Assembly: GCF_900109455.1 (NCBI RefSeq)
Contig: NZ_FOAG01000002.1
Coordinates: forward strand, 372,001-436,000
DNA from: Roseovarius azorensis
GTDB taxonomy: Bacteria > Pseudomonadota > Alphaproteobacteria > Rhodobacterales > Rhodobacteraceae
Reading direction: 5' to 3'
Length of the DNA: 64,000 nt
Part shown: positions 17,532-26,913 of the stretch, one piece after another
Layout of the letters: every line of letters begins with the position of its first letter
How positions within the stretch are numbered: the first letter of the stretch is position 1
The notes under the pieces: generated by a model
The model's input: only the letters and a program-made list of their open reading frames with translations
Databases searched by the model: none
What the model was told of the DNA's origin: nothing
Made by a program: the position numbers and the translations under genes

Positions 17532-18134
17532 ATGGCATCTGATCTTTTTGAACCGTGGAACAGGCGCGCTTTTCTCGCTGGGTCGGCTGCCCTGATCGGC
17601 ACGCCGCCTTTCGCGCAAACGGTTGACGGTGACGACACAGTCGAGCTTGAGCGTGACGTGACCGAAGCCGTGCGCCGGAACATTTCCAGCTTTCGCATGC
17701 TCGACTGGCAGCCCTATTTCTCCAGCCTGAAAAACGGCGCCATCCTGGTCGATATCGATTCGCGCGCCGTGCATTACTGGAGCGAGGACAGCAGCGTCTA
17801 CAAGCTCTACCCGTCCTCCGTGCCGCAATCCGAGGACCTGACACGCCGGGGCCGTACATCGGTCGTGCGCAAGGTCGAAGGACCCAGCTGGCGCCCAACC
17901 CCGGCCATGCTCAGGCGCAACCCGGAGTGGCCGCCCTATGTCGGGCCGGGACCCGACAACCCGCTGGGCACCCACGCGCTCTATCTCAGCTGGACCTATT
18001 ACCGCATCCACGGCACGCACGACACGCGCAAGATCGGGCGGCGGTCGTCCAATGGCTGTATCGGTCTCTATAACGAGCATATCGCCGAACTCTTCGACAT
18101 GGTCAGAGTGGGAACCCAAGTGTTGCTAATTTGA
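17532..18134 (+). CDS. L,D-transpeptidase (YkuD), probable Tat substrate
   Basis: 200 aa. The start has a twin-arginine-like signal (NRRAFLAGSAALIGTPPFA), implying Tat export. The catalytic block IHGTHDTRKIGRRSSNGCIGL is full length with both His and Cys. GGAG lies 8 bases before the ATG. Family members make 3-3 cross-links or anchor outer-membrane proteins. The mature domain is longer than in the lipoprotein paralogue upstream and differs in its loop, so the two are probably not redundant. Confidence 0.88.
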   Translation: MASDLFEPWNRRAFLAGSAALIGTPPFAQTVDGDDTVELERDVTEAVRRNISSFRMLDWQPYFSSLKNGAILVDIDSRAVHYWSEDSSVYKLYPSSVPQSEDLTRRGRTSVVRKVEGPSWRPTPAMLRRNPEWPPYVGPGPDNPLGTHALYLSWTYYRIHGTHDTRKIGRRSSNGCIGLYNEHIAELFDMVRVGTQVLLI

Positions 18135-18278
18135 CGAAAAAACAGCGGTATTTGCGGTGTTAGCGGCAAGATGCGTTTGCAATCACGCAATTTTGCTGCT
18201 TAGAACAGAGTTACGAGGTAAGTCTTGGGTGTCTGCAACTGCAAAGTGTAGTTGAAGGCAAGTATCTGGAGGATAATT

Positions 18279-18467
18279 ATGAAGAAACTCGTTCTCGCCG
18301 CCGCTCTGAGCGTCGCTGCATCGACCGCATTCGCAGGCAACCTGTCCGAACCCGTCATCGAAGCGCCGGTCGTGGTTGAGGAAACCAATGCAAGCTCGTC
18401 CTCGGCAGCCATCTGGGTGCCGCTGGTCCTGCTGGCCATCGTTGCAGCCGTCGTCATCGCTGACTGA
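18279..18467 (+). CDS. Small exported membrane-tail protein
   Basis: 62 aa: signal peptide ending in STAFA, a mature start GNLSEPVIEAP, a serine-rich hinge, and a C-terminal hydrophobic helix (IWVPLVLLAIVAAVVIA). CTGGAGGATAA provides an excellent ribosome site, and a textbook terminator follows within 25 bp, which points to strong expression. I associate such proteins with the ferrochelatase neighbourhood of roseobacters. Function unknown; it could be a small inner-membrane protein. Confidence 0.75.
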   Translation: MKKLVLAAALSVAASTAFAGNLSEPVIEAPVVVEETNASSSSAAIWVPLVLLAIVAAVVIAD

Positions 18468-18490
18468 TTGGTATTGCAGTAAAACGAAAA

Positions 18491-18517
18491 GGGCAGCGAG
18501 CGACCGCTGCCCTTTTT
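18491..18517 (+). terminator. Intrinsic terminator
   Basis: GGGCAGCG (18491-18498) pairs perfectly with CGCTGCCC (18505-18512) over a six-base loop, then TTTTT. An AAAA run before the stem lets it serve the convergent hemH gene as well, whose stop is 11 bp away. Confidence 0.92.
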
Positions 18518-18527
18518 GCTGGCGCGA

Positions 18528-19580
18528 TCAGTCCAGCCAGCCGCCCAGATTGCTCTCGACAATCTCGGCCAGCGCCCGGATATGGGCGTCATCGTCATTC
18601 AGGCAGGGAATGTAGGTGAATTCCTCACCGCCCGCTTCCTCGAAACTCTCGCGGATCTCCTCGTTGATTTCTTCCAGCGTCTCGATGCAATCGGCGGAAA
18701 AGGCCGGGGCCATCACCGCGATGCGCTTCTTGCCCTCGTCGCGCGCCAGCCGCGCCACCTCGTCCACCGTATAGGGCTTCAGCCATTCCTCGGGGCCGAA
18801 CACCGACTGGAACGTGGTGGTGATCTCGGTCTCCTGCCAGCCCAACCGCTCGCGCAACAGGCGCGTCGTCTTCTGGCACTGGCAATGATAGGGATCGCCT
18901 TGCATCAGATAACGTTTCGGCATCCCGTGATAGGAAACCACCAGGATCTCGGGACGATTCACGACACCGGCATAGGCGCGCTCAACCGACTCGGCCAGAG
19001 CCTCGATATAGAGCGGGTTGTCGAAATAGGGCTCGACCACCCGCACGACGGGCTGCCATGTTTCCTGCATCAGCGCGCGAAAGAACTGATCGTTCGCGGT
19101 GGCCGACGTGGCGCCGGCATAATGCGGATAGAGCGGAAAGAACAGGATCCGCGTGCAACCCGCCTCGACCATCGCCCGCACCCTGGATTTGGTCGAGGGA
19201 TTGCCATAGCGCATGCAGAAATCGACCATCACCCGATCGCCATAGCGCGCCGTCATCGCCGCTGCCATCTTGGCGGTCTGGTCGCGGGTGATCGTCATCA
19301 GCGGGCTTTCGCCCTTTGCCTCGTTCCAGATGGATTTATAGGCCTGCCCGCTGGTAAAGGGCCGCTTGCTCAGGATGATCAACTGCAACAGCGGCTGCCA
19401 TTTCCACGGGGAATAGTCGATTACCCGGCGATCCGACAGGAATTCGTTGAGATAGCGCCGCATCGACCAATAGTCGTAATTGTCCGGCGTCCCCAGATTG
19501 GCCAGCAGAACGCCGGTTTTCCCACGTGGCACGGGCGGGTGATCGGCGGGCGCATGGGCGGGTCGGCTGGCATCGGGCAT
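18528..19580 (-). CDS. hemH: Ferrochelatase
   Basis: Inserts Fe2+ into protoporphyrin IX, the last step of haem synthesis. 350 aa. The N-terminus has GVLLANLGTPDNYDYWSMRRYL. The metal-site His is in VSYHGMPKRYL and the conserved Glu in FSADCIETLEEI. A CQCQKTTRLL stretch in the middle resembles the cysteine region of many alphaproteobacterial enzymes, though the 2Fe-2S cluster proposed for some relatives is not certain here. Gene is single, ending at a shared terminator. Confidence 0.96.
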   Translation of the reverse strand: MPDASRPAHAPADHPPVPRGKTGVLLANLGTPDNYDYWSMRRYLNEFLSDRRVIDYSPWKWQPLLQLIILSKRPFTSGQAYKSIWNEAKGESPLMTITRDQTAKMAAAMTARYGDRVMVDFCMRYGNPSTKSRVRAMVEAGCTRILFFPLYPHYAGATSATANDQFFRALMQETWQPVVRVVEPYFDNPLYIEALAESVERAYAGVVNRPEILVVSYHGMPKRYLMQGDPYHCQCQKTTRLLRERLGWQETEITTTFQSVFGPEEWLKPYTVDEVARLARDEGKKRIAVMAPAFSADCIETLEEINEEIRESFEEAGGEEFTYIPCLNDDDAHIRALAEIVESNLGGWLD

Positions 19581-19639
19581 GGTTCGGACGGTCCTGTCAG
19601 TCTGGGGTCAGGGGTGACATATAGGTTGTGCCCCAAAGG

Positions 19640-20458
19640 TCAATCTCTGAGCGGGTTTTCCACCGCGCCCAGCGCATCCGCCAGCCGCGCGCTGGCCGAT
19701 CCGGGACGCAGCGGCTGCGGCTGGCTGGCGTCCGGGGCCCAGCCTGTCAGGAAAATCATCTCGAACGTTGCCGGAATACGCCCGTCGGCCTGACCGAACT
19801 CGCGCGAATATATGCCGCAGGCCCGCTCCAGCACGCCGCGCCGCGCAAACCGCCGCTCGCGGTGGGCCATCGCATTGACCTCGCCCATGGCGCGCAACTC
19901 ATGCATCAGCGCGCGGGTGTCGGCATAGCTGACCGCCAACGGCAGGCTGTCCGCGACCGGCAACGCATAGCCCGCCCGCTGCAAGAGCGCCCCCAGATCG
20001 CGGATTTCGCCCATCGGCAGGATGCGGGGCGAGAGACCCCCGGTCACATCCGCCTCTGCCTGCGCCAGCGCGGTGCGCAATTCCCACAGCGTGCTGCCGC
20101 CGAACAGCGCCGCCAGCATCAGTCCGTCCGGTTTCAGCGCCCGGCGCATCTGGATCAGCTGACCTACAGGATCATTCGCCCAATGCAGACAGAGCGCGTG
20201 AACGATCAGGTCATGCGCCCCCGCCTCCAGCGCCAGCATATCATCATCCGCCACCACCAGCGCCCCCGGCATCCGCGCCTGCCAGAAATCGGGAAAACCC
20301 GTCACCACGGCAGGCGCGGTAAAGGACTTGTTAACCAGACCGAGGCGATCCTCGATCTCACCGGCGGCGATGTCCTGCAGGAACAGGGCCGGGGCGCGCA
20401 GGGCGCGATGCCGGTTGCGGATGAGGGCGGGGCGGTCGGTCAGCGGTGTCTGGCTCAT
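19640..20458 (-). CDS. SAM-dependent methyltransferase-like protein (BioC-like fold)
   Basis: 272 aa. The central section has HDLIVHALCLHWANDP, which resembles the BioC/COQ5 methyltransferase fold, and MRRALKPDGLMLAALFGG is the usual following strand and loop. The typical glycine-rich SAM motif near the N-terminus is poor, so activity may be altered. Homologs in mitochondria (NDUFAF5-like) hydroxylate or assist complex I, an analogy only. The start at 20458 is preferred because upstream sequence overlaps the divergent comF; no good ribosome site is visible. Convergence with hemH leaves 59 bp. Confidence 0.7.
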   Translation of the reverse strand: MSQTPLTDRPALIRNRHRALRAPALFLQDIAAGEIEDRLGLVNKSFTAPAVVTGFPDFWQARMPGALVVADDDMLALEAGAHDLIVHALCLHWANDPVGQLIQMRRALKPDGLMLAALFGGSTLWELRTALAQAEADVTGGLSPRILPMGEIRDLGALLQRAGYALPVADSLPLAVSYADTRALMHELRAMGEVNAMAHRERRFARRGVLERACGIYSREFGQADGRIPATFEMIFLTGWAPDASQPQPLRPGSASARLADALGAVENPLRD

Positions 20459-20473
20459 GGACAGGAGAATAGA

Positions 20474-21205
20474 ATGCGCGGCACGGCTTTTCAAACGGCG
20501 GTTCAGCTGGTCTATCCGCCGCGCTGCCTGCTCTGCGGTGCCACGGTCGATAGTGATTTCGGCCTCTGCGGCCCCTGCTGGCGCGATACGCCTTTCATCT
20601 CGGGTCTTGCATGTGACGCCTGCGGCGTGCCCCTGCCGGGCGATGACCCGGATTTGACCGAATATTGCGACGATTGCCTGACCATCGCCCGGCCATGGTC
20701 GCGCGGACGCGCCGCGCTGCGCTATCACGATAACGGGCGCAGGCTGGTGCTGGCGCTGAAACATGGCGACCGGCACGATGTGGTGCGCCCGGCGGCGAAA
20801 TGGATGGCGCGCGCGGCGCAGCCGCTGATCACCCCCAACATGCTGATCGCCCCGGTGCCGCTACACTGGATGCGGATGCTGTCGCGCCGGTTCAACCAAT
20901 CCGCGCTTCTGGCGCAGGGCGTGGCGCGTGAAACGCGCCTGCCCGTCTGCCCCGACCTGCTGATCCGCATCCGCCGCACCCGCCCGCTCAAGGGCATGGG
21001 CGTCGCGGCGCGCCATGCGATGCTGGACGATGCCATCCGCGTCAACCCCCGGCGGCGGGCCGAACTGATCGGGCGCAATATCCTGCTTGTCGATGACGTG
21101 ATGACCTCGGGCGCCACGTTGTCGGCGGCGGCGCAGGCCTGTTTCTCGGCCGGCGCGCAGAATGTGTGCATTCTCACTCTGGCGCGCGCCGCAAAGGATG
21201 CCTAA
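20474..21205 (+). CDS. comF: ComF-family phosphoribosyltransferase-like protein
   Basis: 243 aa. N-terminal zinc-ribbon cysteines (RCLLCGATV ... CGPCW ... CDACG ... CDDC) are followed by a type-I PRTase domain with the PRPP loop ILLVDDVMTSGAT. Related proteins take part in DNA uptake or recombination in naturally competent bacteria; in alphaproteobacteria the role is less clear. ATG 20474 has AGGAG seven bases upstream. Only 15 bp separate it from the divergent methyltransferase start, so regulatory elements must overlap the coding ends. Confidence 0.85.
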   Translation: MRGTAFQTAVQLVYPPRCLLCGATVDSDFGLCGPCWRDTPFISGLACDACGVPLPGDDPDLTEYCDDCLTIARPWSRGRAALRYHDNGRRLVLALKHGDRHDVVRPAAKWMARAAQPLITPNMLIAPVPLHWMRMLSRRFNQSALLAQGVARETRLPVCPDLLIRIRRTRPLKGMGVAARHAMLDDAIRVNPRRRAELIGRNILLVDDVMTSGATLSAAAQACFSAGAQNVCILTLARAAKDA

Positions 21206-21238
21206 ATTCCCGCCGAACGTGAATCGGGAACCACTCAC

Positions 21239-21496
21239 ATGAAAAAAGTCGAAATCTACACGTCCCCTCTCTGCGGCTACTGCCACGCGGCCAAACGCCT
21301 GTTGCAGCAAAAGGGCGTGAACTACTCCGAGATCAACGTGCTGGCGCAACCGGCGCGCAAATCCGAGATGATGAAGCGCGCCAAGGGCCGCCATACCGTG
21401 CCGCAGATCTTTGTTGACGAAACCCATGTGGGGGGTTGCGATGACCTCTACGCGCTGGAGCAGACGGGCAAGCTCAACGCGCTGCTCGGCAAGTGA
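21239..21496 (+). CDS. grxC: Glutaredoxin 3
   Basis: 85-aa dithiol glutaredoxin, reducing disulfides with glutathione. The active site CGYC is in TSPLCGYCHAAKRLL; HTVPQIFVDETHVGGCDD gives the conserved cis-Pro and GG-D motifs. Its stop overlaps the GTG start of the nitrilase-family gene (GTGA). Confidence 0.93.
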   Translation: MKKVEIYTSPLCGYCHAAKRLLQQKGVNYSEINVLAQPARKSEMMKRAKGRHTVPQIFVDETHVGGCDDLYALEQTGKLNALLGK

Positions 21497-22332
21497 CCGG
21501 TATGCGCGCTGCTCTCCTGCAACTGAGCAGTAGCGACGATCCGGCAGCGAACCTCGCCGTCACCCTCGACCTGATGGATCGGGCCGTGGGGCAGGGGGCG
21601 GAATTCGTCCTGACACCAGAGGTCACGAACTGTGTCTCCGGCAGCCGGGAACATCAGCGTACAGTGCTGAAAACACAGGAAAACGACCCTGTTCTTGCCC
21701 AACTCGCCGCCCGCGCCGCTGAATCAGGCGTCTGGTTGCTGATCGGCTCACTGGCGCTGAAAACCGATGACCCGGACGGGCGATTTGCCAACCGCTCGTT
21801 CCTCATCGGCCCCGACGGGGCGATCCGCGCGCAGTATGACAAGATCCACATGTTCGATGTCGATGTGACGCCGGAAGAGACCTATCGCGAATCCGACGGC
21901 TTTCGCCCCGGCACCCGCGCCGTGCTGGCAGAAACCCCTTGGGGCAGGCTGGGCATGACGGTCTGTTACGATGTCCGCTTTCCGCATCTCTACCGCCGCC
22001 TGGCGCAGGCGGGCGCGACCCTTCTGACGGTTCCGGCGGCGTTCTCGCATGTCACCGGGGCCGCGCATTGGGAAACCCTGCTGCGCGCCCGCGCCATCGA
22101 AAACGGCTGCTTCGTGCTCGCCCCGGCGCAGACCGGCACCCATGCCGCCAGCACCGGACGCAGCCGCAAGACCCACGGTCACAGCATGGTCATCGCCCCC
22201 TGGGGCGAGATTCTGGCCGATGGCGGCACCGATCACGGCATTGTGATGGTTGATCTCGACCCCTCGAAAGTGGCACAAGCACGCAACCGCGTCCCTTCCC
22301 TGCGCCATGACCGAGAGTTTGACGGACCCTGA
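21493..22332 (+). CDS. Carbon-nitrogen hydrolase (nitrilase superfamily)
   Basis: 279 aa, a cytoplasmic amidase of the Nit1/omega-amidase type. The Glu-Lys-Cys triad is visible: Glu in LTPEVTN, Lys in YDKIHMFDV, Cys in MTVCYDVRFP. The DVDVTPEETYRESDGFRPG stretch is typical of the Nit branch that repairs deaminated glutathione. The GTG at 21493 overlaps grxC's stop; ATG 21502 also fits and starts nearer the conserved strand. Coupling with a glutaredoxin supports a glutathione-linked role, as inference. Confidence 0.85.
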   Translation: MTGMRAALLQLSSSDDPAANLAVTLDLMDRAVGQGAEFVLTPEVTNCVSGSREHQRTVLKTQENDPVLAQLAARAAESGVWLLIGSLALKTDDPDGRFANRSFLIGPDGAIRAQYDKIHMFDVDVTPEETYRESDGFRPGTRAVLAETPWGRLGMTVCYDVRFPHLYRRLAQAGATLLTVPAAFSHVTGAAHWETLLRARAIENGCFVLAPAQTGTHAASTGRSRKTHGHSMVIAPWGEILADGGTDHGIVMVDLDPSKVAQARNRVPSLRHDREFDGP

Positions 22333-22773
22333 ATGACCGATACATCCAGCAATTCCCTCGCGGTGGCGCTGTTCAGTGAGATTCTCACCAACGAACAGTT
22401 GATCCGCAACCGGCTCAGCCGGGTTCTGCCCAAGGGAATGGAGATTTCGCATTTCTCGGTTCTCAATCACCTCGCCCGGATCGGTGACGAACGCAGCCCG
22501 GCGCAACTCGCCAAGAGTTTTCACGTCACGCGCGGGGCAATGACCAACACCCTGAGCAAGCTGGAATGGGCCGGCTACGTGCATATCCGCCCCGACTGGG
22601 ACGACGCCCGCCGCAAGATGGTCGCGATCAGCCCCTCCGGTCGCGCCGCCCGCGATGCCGCGATTTCCGCGATCACGCCGATGGTATCGGACCTCATCCG
22701 CGATCTCGGCGAGGACCGCGTGCGCGCCAGCCTGCCGGTGCTGCGCGAACTGCGGGTCCGGCTGGAGAATTGA
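22333..22773 (+). CDS. MarR-family transcriptional regulator
   Basis: 146 aa winged-helix regulator. The recognition region is SPAQLAKSFHVTRGAMTNTLSKLEWAGYV, followed by the wing DWDDARRKMVAISPSG. It starts directly at the nitrilase stop with no gap (TGAATG), so it belongs to the grxC-nitrilase transcript. The target is unknown; a link to its own operon is the simplest guess. Its stop is only 3 bp from the convergent ubiG end. Confidence 0.87.
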   Translation: MTDTSSNSLAVALFSEILTNEQLIRNRLSRVLPKGMEISHFSVLNHLARIGDERSPAQLAKSFHVTRGAMTNTLSKLEWAGYVHIRPDWDDARRKMVAISPSGRAARDAAISAITPMVSDLIRDLGEDRVRASLPVLRELRVRLEN

Positions 22774-22776
22774 CGC

Positions 22777-23523
22777 TCAGCCCCGCCTGACGCTCGCCGT
22801 CACGTAATTCACGCTCAGATCCCGATCCGACAGCCGCCATTGCCATGTCACCGGGTTGAACACGAACCCCTTGCGATCCACCGGATCGAGGCCCGCCTGA
22901 CGGATCAGTTCATACAGCTCGTCCGGCGTGATGAACCTTGCCCAGTCATGCGTGCCCTTCGGCAGCCAGCGCATGATGTATTCCGCCCCCACGATCGCCA
23001 TGGCATAGCTCTTGGGATTGCGGTTGATGGTGGAACAGATCATCAGTCCGCCGGGCTTCAGCAACTGCTGGCAGGCGGTCAGATAGGCCAGCGGCTCGGC
23101 CACATGTTCGACCACCTCCATGTTCAGCACCACGTCGAACGCCTCGCCCGCCGCCGCCAGCGCCTCGGCACTGGTGTGGCGATAGTCGATCTTCAGCCCC
23201 GATTGCGCGGCATGTACCTGCGCCACGGGAATGTTGCGCTCTGCCGCATCCGCGCCCACCACATCCGCCCCCAGCCGCGCCATCGGCTCGCTCAGCAATC
23301 CGCCGCCACAGCCGATGTCGAGGATGCGCAACCCGGCGAAAGGCGCCGCCTGCCCCGGTTCCCGATCGAATTCCGCCGCGATCTGCGCCGTGATATAATC
23401 CAGACGACAGGGGTTGAGCATATGCAGCGGCTTGAACTTGCCGTTCGGATCCCACCACTCGGCGGCCATCGCCTCGAATTTTGCAACCTCGGCGGGGTCA
23501 ATCGTGCTCTGGGCGGCTTGCAT
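22777..23523 (-). CDS. ubiG: Ubiquinone biosynthesis O-methyltransferase
   Basis: Methylates two hydroxyls during ubiquinone synthesis. 248 aa when started at 23523; GGAG six bases before supports this over an ATG at 23535. The hallmark [22 protein letters not shown] is near the N-terminus, then the SAM motif [20 protein letters not shown], and [13 protein letters not shown]. Divergent by 49 bp from the peptidase gene. Confidence 0.95.
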   Translation of the reverse strand: MQAAQSTIDPAEVAKFEAMAAEWWDPNGKFKPLHMLNPCRLDYITAQIAAEFDREPGQAAPFAGLRILDIGCGGGLLSEPMARLGADVVGADAAERNIPVAQVHAAQSGLKIDYRHTSAEALAAAGEAFDVVLNMEVVEHVAEPLAYLTACQQLLKPGGLMICSTINRNPKSYAMAIVGAEYIMRWLPKGTHDWARFITPDELYELIRQAGLDPVDRKGFVFNPVTWQWRLSDRDLSVNYVTASVRRG

Positions 23524-23572
23524 TCCGGTCTCCATATGGCTCAATGGGTCATGGGCGTTATATAGGATCTTC

Positions 23573-24547
23573 ATGGACAAAGTCTCGGGCCATAAAAGCG
23601 CAGTCCAGTATCTCTATCCCCCGGTCGAACCCTTTGACCGGCGCATGTTGGACGTGGGCGACGGCCATTCCGTCTATGTCGAGCAGTCGGGTCACCCCGA
23701 TGGCCTGCCGGTGGTGGTGCTGCATGGCGGTCCCGGCGGCGGATGCAGCCCGGCGATGCGGCGCTATTTCGATCCCGCGATCTACCGGATCATCCTTTTC
23801 GATCAGCGCGGCTGTGGCCGCTCGCGTCCGCATGCCAGCGTCGAGGCGAATACCACATGGCATCTCGTGGCGGATATCGAGCGCATCCGCGAAACCTTCG
23901 GCATTTCGCAATGGATCGTCTTTGGCGGCAGCTGGGGCGCCACGCTGGCGCTGATCTATGCCCAGACCCATCCCGACCGCGCGATGCACCTGGTGCTGCG
24001 CGGCGTCTTTACCATGACCGAGGCAGAGCTTCGCTGGTTCTATGGCGGCGGGGCAGGGGCGTTCTGGCCCGAAACCTGGGCACGCTTTTGCGCGCCCATC
24101 CCCGAACGAGAGCGCGGCGACCTGATCGACGCCTATCACAAGCGGCTGTTCTCCGGCCGGCTGAACGAGGAAATCACCTATGCCAGAACCTGGTCCGCCT
24201 GGGAAAACGCGCTTGCGACCGTGCAATCCACCGGCGTCGGCGGCGACAGCCCGGCGGATTACGCCCGTGCCTTCGCGCGGCTCGAGAACCACTATTTCAC
24301 CCATCGCGGCTTTCTCGACCATGACGGGCAGATCCTCGACCGGATGGGCGACATCGCGCATGTCCCCGGCACCATCGTGCAGGGGCGCTATGACATGATC
24401 TGTCCCCCCGCGACCGCGCACCGGATCGCCGATGCCTGGCCCGGATGCGACCTGCGGATCATTCCCGTCGCCGGTCACGCCCTGTCGGAACCGGGCATCA
24501 GCGCCGATCTGGTCCGGGTGATGAAGAAACTCGCCACCACATACTGA
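23573..24547 (+). CDS. pip: Prolyl aminopeptidase
   Basis: Removes N-terminal proline from peptides in the cytoplasm. 324 aa alpha/beta hydrolase of peptidase family S33: oxyanion motif [20 protein letters not shown], nucleophile in [10 protein letters not shown], Asp in GRYDMICP, and His in [14 protein letters not shown] upstream of ATG 23573 supports the start. Zap-like ATPase follows 39 bp after. Confidence 0.93.
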   Translation: MDKVSGHKSAVQYLYPPVEPFDRRMLDVGDGHSVYVEQSGHPDGLPVVVLHGGPGGGCSPAMRRYFDPAIYRIILFDQRGCGRSRPHASVEANTTWHLVADIERIRETFGISQWIVFGGSWGATLALIYAQTHPDRAMHLVLRGVFTMTEAELRWFYGGGAGAFWPETWARFCAPIPERERGDLIDAYHKRLFSGRLNEEITYARTWSAWENALATVQSTGVGGDSPADYARAFARLENHYFTHRGFLDHDGQILDRMGDIAHVPGTIVQGRYDMICPPATAHRIADAWPGCDLRIIPVAGHALSEPGISADLVRVMKKLATTY

Positions 24548-24586
24548 ACGGCGCATTCGCACTTTTCCCCTGCGCCGCGGCGCGAT

Positions 24587-25660
24587 ATGCCGGGGCGCAT
24601 GGAAACGCTTGCCGATCTCTACAACCGCCTCGTGACCGCGGGCGACCTGACCCGCGACCCCGCACAAGAGGCGGTGCTGCCGGAGTTCGAGCGCATCCGC
24701 GCGGGGCTGAGCGATGCGCAACCCCGCGGCTGGTTCCGTCGCGCACCAGAGCCACCCAGGGGGCTCTATCTCTGGGGTGGGGTGGGGCGCGGCAAATCCA
24801 TGCTGATGGATCTCTTTGCCCAGACCCTGAACGTGCCCAACCGCCGGGTGCATTTCCATGCCTTCATGCAGGAAATGCACGCCGGATTGCATGCCGCGCG
24901 CGCCCGCAATGAGGCAGACGCCCTCGCGCCCGTCGCGGCAGAGGTGGCGAAATCCGTCCGCCTTCTGGCCTTTGACGAAATGCAGATCACCGACATCACC
25001 GACGCGATGATCGTCGGTCGCCTGTTCGAGGCGCTGTTCGCGGCGGGCGTGGTGGTGGTCACCACCTCGAACCGTGTGCCCGACGATCTCTACAAGAACG
25101 GCCTCAATCGCCAGCTCTTCCTGCCCTTCATCGCCCTGGTCAAGGAACGCATGGTGATCCATGAAATGACCAGCCCGACAGATTACCGGCAGGACCGGCT
25201 GGCCGGAAACCCAAGCTATTTCACCCCGTTGAATACCGAAAATCGCGCAAGAATAGAGACTATATGGCAGGATCTGACCGGCGGGCAGGGCGGGCCGCAC
25301 AGCATCATCGTCAACAAGCGCGTGGTCGAGATTCCGGCCTTTCACAACGGTGTGGCGCGCGCCACGTTCTACGACCTCTGCGGCAAACCGCTGGGGCCCG
25401 CCGACTATCTCGCGCTGGCGCAGGCGGCGCGCGTGCTGATCGTTGAGAACATCCCGCAGCTTGGGCGCAGCAATTTCAACGAGGCCAGGCGCTTTGTCAC
25501 GCTCATTGATGCGCTCTACGAGGCGCGCGTGCGGCTGATCTGCTCGGCGGCGGCAGAGCCCGAATATCTCTATCTCGAAGGCGAAGGATCGTTCGAATTC
25601 GAACGCACCGCCAGCAGGCTGCGCGAAATGCAGTCCGACGGCTGGGGCGAGGCGACTTAA
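24587..25660 (+). CDS. zapE: AFG1-family ATPase / cell-division protein ZapE
   Basis: A P-loop ATPase linked to Z-ring stability under low oxygen in E. coli; the mitochondrial relative AFG1/LACE1 acts in protein quality control. About 357 aa. Walker A is GGVGRGKS, Walker B LLAFDEMQITD, followed by the TTSNRVPDDLYKNGLNR sensor region that is diagnostic for the family. Start 24587 or 24599; the second leaves a neat MET start but weaker spacing. Its last codon overlaps the convergent ABC gene by 4 bp. Confidence 0.9.
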   Translation: MPGRMETLADLYNRLVTAGDLTRDPAQEAVLPEFERIRAGLSDAQPRGWFRRAPEPPRGLYLWGGVGRGKSMLMDLFAQTLNVPNRRVHFHAFMQEMHAGLHAARARNEADALAPVAAEVAKSVRLLAFDEMQITDITDAMIVGRLFEALFAAGVVVVTTSNRVPDDLYKNGLNRQLFLPFIALVKERMVIHEMTSPTDYRQDRLAGNPSYFTPLNTENRARIETIWQDLTGGQGGPHSIIVNKRVVEIPAFHNGVARATFYDLCGKPLGPADYLALAQAARVLIVENIPQLGRSNFNEARRFVTLIDALYEARVRLICSAAAEPEYLYLEGEGSFEFERTASRLREMQSDGWGEAT

Positions 25661-26586
25661 CGCCTGCGCGTCAGTTCCAGAAACACATCCTGCAAATCCG
25701 CCTGCTCGGTCTTTACATCCCGGATGCAGATTCCCGCCGCGCGCACGGCGGCCAGAACCGCCTCGGCCGGGGTCTCGGCGGAACGATAGCGGATCACCAG
25801 CGCGCCATCGCCACGCTGCGTCACGTCCAATCCCTCCCCCTCGGGCAACCGTCCCACCGGGCCATCGGGATGCAGGATCATCGTCCTTGAATCGAGCCGC
25901 CTCAACAGGTTGACGGTGCTGTCACGGGCCACCAGTTGCCCCAGGTTGATGATTGCGATCTCGTCGCACATCTCCTCGGCCTCTTCCAGGTAATGCGTGG
26001 TCAGGATGATCGTCATCCCCTGCTGGTTGAGTTTGCGGACGTTCTCCCACAGCATCTGGCGCAACTCGATATCGACACCTGCCGTCGGCTCATCCAGTAC
26101 CAGGACATGCGGATGATGCACCAGCGCCTTGCCCAGCAGCAGCCTGCGCCGCATCCCTCCCGACAAAGTGCGCGCATAGGCCCCGGCCTTGTCTTCCAGC
26201 CCGACCATCCGCAGGATTTCGTCGCTGCGGCGCTGACGGCGCGGCACGCCGTATAGCCCCGCCTGCACCTCCAGCGCCTCGCGCGGTGTAAAGAACGGGT
26301 CGAGGTTCAGTTCCTGCGGCATCACCCCGATCGACGCCCGGCTCTGCCGCGGATTGTGATCCTGATCGAATCCCCAGATCGTCACGCGGCCCGCCGTCTT
26401 GATCACCAGCCCCGCCAGAATGTTGATCAGCGTCGATTTACCCGCTCCGTTCGGCCCCAGCAGGCCGAAAACCGATCCCTGCGGGATATCCAGGTCGATG
26501 CCCTGCAACGCCCGTTTCTCCGGGCTGTTGCGCCCGCCGCCATAGATCTTGGTCAGGCCCCGGATTTCAATGGCATTTGCCGCCAT
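25657..26586 (-). CDS. ABC transporter ATP-binding protein (multidrug/NodI type)
   Basis: 309 aa. Walker A GPNGAGKS, signature LSGGMRRRLLLGKAL, Walker B VLVLDEPTAGVD and switch His in TTHYLEEAEE. The MRRRLL form after LSGG and the ~80-residue C-terminal extension fit the CcmA/NodI/DrrA class, which normally pairs with an ABC-2 permease. No permease lies next to it on either side, so the partner is encoded elsewhere or the gene is orphaned. Confidence 0.85.
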   Translation of the reverse strand: MAANAIEIRGLTKIYGGGRNSPEKRALQGIDLDIPQGSVFGLLGPNGAGKSTLINILAGLVIKTAGRVTIWGFDQDHNPRQSRASIGVMPQELNLDPFFTPREALEVQAGLYGVPRRQRRSDEILRMVGLEDKAGAYARTLSGGMRRRLLLGKALVHHPHVLVLDEPTAGVDIELRQMLWENVRKLNQQGMTIILTTHYLEEAEEMCDEIAIINLGQLVARDSTVNLLRRLDSRTMILHPDGPVGRLPEGEGLDVTQRGDGALVIRYRSAETPAEAVLAAVRAAGICIRDVKTEQADLQDVFLELTRRR

Positions 26587-26660
26587 GCTGCTCTTGCCCC
26601 TCGCGTCTCATTCACTCATAGTCGCACCTAGTGGAAAGCCCGGCAAAAGGAAACGCCCCG

Positions 26661-26840
26661 ATGGTCACTCAGGCCCCCGAAATCCGTATCGTTGACAGCT
26701 ATCGCGTGGCCTGCGACGGCGGCGAGGGCGCATTGGGCCATCCCCGCGTCTGGCTACAGATTCCGCGCAATGCGGGCTATGTCGAATGTCCCTATTGCGA
26801 TGCGAAACTGATCCACAAGGATTTCGAGGGCAGGGTCTGA
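26661..26840 (+). CDS. Zinc-finger (CHCC) domain protein
   Basis: 59 aa, similar to the bacterial relatives of complex I subunit NDUFS6. It contains the C-x-x-C and H near the C-terminus ([14 protein letters not shown]) plus an earlier Cys (RVACDGG) and His (ALGHPRV) that complete the zinc site. AAGGAAA places the start at 26661, not at an ATG at 26631. Probably a small folding or assembly factor of respiratory complexes, by family analogy. Confidence 0.85.
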   Translation: MVTQAPEIRIVDSYRVACDGGEGALGHPRVWLQIPRNAGYVECPYCDAKLIHKDFEGRV

Positions 26841-26865
26841 TCCAAACCACCTTGCTTTATCTAAG

Positions 26866-26911
26866 TTATCCAATATTATCAGAAAACGATAAATCCTGAT
26901 AAAATGGATAA
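26866..26911 (+). repeat. AT-rich inverted repeat immediately before an ATPase gene
   Basis: TTATCCAATATTATCAG (26866-26882) mirrors CTGATAAAATGGATAA (26896-26911) with one extra base and small mismatches, separated by 13 bases. It sits in an AT-rich island and ends two bases before the ATG at 26914, so it may be an operator or a leader hairpin that hides the ribosome site. Confidence 0.7.
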
Positions 26912-26913
26912 AC

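Noticed and set aside
23558..25345. 595-codon frame antisense to pip and zapE
   Set aside because: Covers two certain genes on the other strand and reads as His/Arg/Gly-rich filler.
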